Shown here: one piece after another, positions 14,522 to 15,793 of the stretch | Position numbering within the stretch: the stretch's first letter is position 1 | Layout of the letters: the number at the start of each line of letters is the position of its first letter | Source of the DNA: an uncultured Clostridia bacterium | GTDB taxonomy: Bacteria > Bacillota > Clostridia > Oscillospirales > Acutalibacteraceae | Direction: 5' to 3' | Length of the DNA stretch: 15,793 nucleotides | Assembly: GCA_937902305.1 (NCBI GenBank) | Contig: CALDHV010000105.1 | Coordinates: 1-15,793 of the forward strand | Notes under the pieces: generated by a model | Told to the model about the DNA's origin: nothing | Databases searched by the model: none | The model's input: the letters and a program-made list of their open reading frames with translations, nothing else | Made by a program: the position numbers and the translations under genes

Positions 14522-14550
14522 TTTTTGACCTCCGAGGAGAGATATATTTT

Positions 14551-14579
14551 ATTATGACATATTCACATAAAAAAAGCAA
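14551..14579 (-). promoter_or_regulatory. Promoter for galM-rsmD-coaD
   Basis: On the minus strand TTGCTT (14579-14574) and CATAAT (14556-14551) are 17 bp apart, and TGT directly before the -10 makes an extended -10. It lies 18 bp after the comEA-like stop and about 30 bp before galM. The -35 is the same weak TTGCTT used at the pheS promoter. Confidence 0.72.
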
Positions 14580-14596
14580 TAGTTTTCGGCTAAAAT

Positions 14597-15088
14597 TCAA
14601 TCAATTATAAAATACGGCGACCAGGAGGCGAACCGTTTCTCCCCGATACCGTCCACCTCGCGCAATTCTTCAATACTGCGGAAGCCGCCGTGCGCCTCGC
14701 GATAGTCGATAATGCGTTGTGCAAACGCATTTCCAATGCCGTTGATGGTCATTAACTGCTCCTTGGTCGCGTGATTGAGCGATATTTTGCCGTTCGGCGT
14801 TATGGGAGCAGCTTGTGTCGGTACAACGACGTTCGATGTTTCTACTGCGGTCAATGGATCGGTTTCGGACATAGCGACCGTCGTTCCGGTTGTGGCAGAA
14901 ACGGCTGTCGTTACCATCGGCACAGTCGGCGTGGTAGGAACCGCTGTCTGCAAGGCTTGAGGCGGCACGGTTGCGGTAAACGGAGACGGAACAAACATCC
15001 CGAGCAGAAAGAAAACACCGGCGGTCAGAATAAACGCCATCACCAAAACGAGCTTGTCCTCTTTAAGCTTTTCGATCATCGACGGCAT
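14597..15088 (-). CDS. ComEA-like membrane-anchored helix-hairpin-helix protein
   Basis: The 163-aa protein has a membrane anchor at about 12-33, a linker of some 65 residues rich in Thr, Val, Ala and Pro, and a C-terminal ComEA-type double HhH domain: ISLNHATKEQLMTINGIGNAFAQRI (about 102-126) and ELREVDGIGEKRF (141-153). ComEA binds double-stranded DNA on the outer face of the membrane during transformation uptake. The SLBB domain found between anchor and HhH in Bacillus ComEA is absent. The start is taken as ATG 15088, overlapping the radA TGA by one base, with AGGAGG four bases upstream; GTG 15091 and ATG 15079 are possible. No comEC or comEB gene is in view. Confidence 0.88.
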   Translation of the reverse strand: MPSMIEKLKEDKLVLVMAFILTAGVFFLLGMFVPSPFTATVPPQALQTAVPTTPTVPMVTTAVSATTGTTVAMSETDPLTAVETSNVVVPTQAAPITPNGKISLNHATKEQLMTINGIGNAFAQRIIDYREAHGGFRSIEELREVDGIGEKRFASWSPYFIID

Positions 15089-15793
15089 CACTCCTCCTGC
15101 ATAGCCTCATAGGCTTCGCGTACGTTTTTCACTCCGATGACAGTAATGCCGTCGGGCTTGATAAGCGATTTCATATTATGATACGGGATGATGATACGCT
15201 TAAATCCAAGCCTTTTCGCTTCGGCGATCCGCAGATCGGCATTGGAGACCGAACGTATCTCCCCCGTCAGCCCGATTTCACCGAACGCGATATTACCGGC
15301 AGGTATCACCGTATCCTTGAGCGCGGATATGAGCGCCAGCGCGACCGGCAGATCGACTGCCGGCTCGTCCAGCCACAGACCTCCGACGACATTGATGTAA
15401 GTATCGAGATTGGAAAAGAAATATCCTGCCCGTTTTTCCAGCACCGCCAATAGCATAGATAGGCGGTTATAATCGAAGCCGGTGGACATTCGCCGCGGAT
15501 TGCCGAACCCGGTTGGTGAAACCAATCCCTGCACCTCCGCAAGCATCGGACGCGTGCCCTCGACCGTGCAGGCAACGCACGCACCGCTGACATTCAGCGG
15601 ACGTCCGGCAAGCAACATCTGCGATGGGTTTTCCACCTCGATGAGACCTTTGTCTCCCATCTCGAAAACACCGATCTCGTTGGTGGAGCCGTAGCGGTTT
15701 TTCGCGCACCGCAGTAAGCGATAGCTCGAGTGGCGGTCGCCCTCAAATGACAGAACGCAATCGACGATATGCTCCATCACCTTGGGGCCAGCG
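15088..15793 (-). CDS. radA: DNA repair protein RadA (Sms), N-terminus cut by window edge
   Basis: The last 234 residues are present. They begin AGPKVMEHIVDCVLSFEGD, a RadA-specific block after the RecA-like ATPase core, then RLLRCAKNRYGSTNEIGVFEM. That block contains the RadA KNRFG motif with Tyr for Phe. The Lon-like C-terminal domain follows (YFFSNLDTYINVVGGL, LALISALKD, AFGEIGLTGEIRSV, RIAEAKRLGFKRIIIP). RadA is a hexameric helicase promoting branch migration in recombination, repair and natural transformation. The zinc finger and Walker A motif lie outside the window. The stop overlaps the comEA-like start by one base, so the two are probably made together. Confidence 0.95.
   Translation of the reverse strand, partial: AGPKVMEHIVDCVLSFEGDRHSSYRLLRCAKNRYGSTNEIGVFEMGDKGLIEVENPSQMLLAGRPLNVSGACVACTVEGTRPMLAEVQGLVSPTGFGNPRRMSTGFDYNRLSMLLAVLEKRAGYFFSNLDTYINVVGGLWLDEPAVDLPVALALISALKDTVIPAGNIAFGEIGLTGEIRSVSNADLRIAEAKRLGFKRIIIPYHNMKSLIKPDGITVIGVKNVREAYEAMQEE

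Noticed and set aside
1..15793. Search for tRNA genes, CRISPR repeats, insertion sequences and phage attachment sites
   Set aside because: Reading the gaps showed only promoters, the T-box leader and hairpins; no repeat array, transposase or tRNA cloverleaf could be supported.

Overview
The window is about 15.8 kb of chromosomal backbone from a low-to-mid GC Gram-positive bacterium, most likely a Clostridia member of the Oscillospiraceae/Ruminococcaceae type. The evidence is a T-box leader in front of pheS, an IreB (UPF0297) gene, flavin-dependent ThyX instead of ThyA, a U32 peptidase next to MltG as in Bacillus yrrL-yrrN/O, strong GGAGG-type ribosome binding sites and TTGNNN-17-TATAAT promoters. 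I see no insertion sequence, prophage, tRNA, rRNA, CRISPR array or other sign of recent transfer.

Layout. (1) Positions 1-6668, minus strand: a seven-gene run read right to left, thyX - tmk-like kinase - DJ-1/PfpI protein - 5-formyl-THF cyclo-ligase - mltG - U32 peptidase (TrhP-like) - class B penicillin-binding protein (3' end outside the window). Genes overlap or lie within a few bases of each other, and a good promoter sits in front of thyX. The first part makes dTTP and handles folate; the second part concerns the cell wall plus probable tRNA wobble-uridine modification. A 22-bp hairpin lies between the U32 gene and the PBP gene and contains the PBP start region. (2) Positions 6675-7070: a divergent control region holding the thyX promoter, the pheS promoter and a complete tRNA-Phe T-box leader with UUC specifier and terminator. 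(3) Positions 7071-11888, plus strand: pheS - pheT, then a separate promoter and ireB - a 98-aa protein of unknown function - terminator-like hairpin - a VTT/DedA-type membrane protein. A bidirectional terminator closes this run. (4) Positions 11924-15793, minus strand: radA (5' end outside the window) - comEA-like HhH protein - galM (own promoter) - rsmD - coaD - a DivIVA/ATP-synthase-b-like coiled-coil protein, which converges on the VTT gene.

Most genes are ordinary housekeeping genes. The items most worth a second look are the hairpin over the PBP start, the unknown 98-aa partner of ireB (where ruvX would be expected), the Asp-to-Ala change in the kinase's DRY motif, the cysteine-rich ThyX tail, and the coiled-coil protein beside coaD. 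I found no clearly new multi-gene system.
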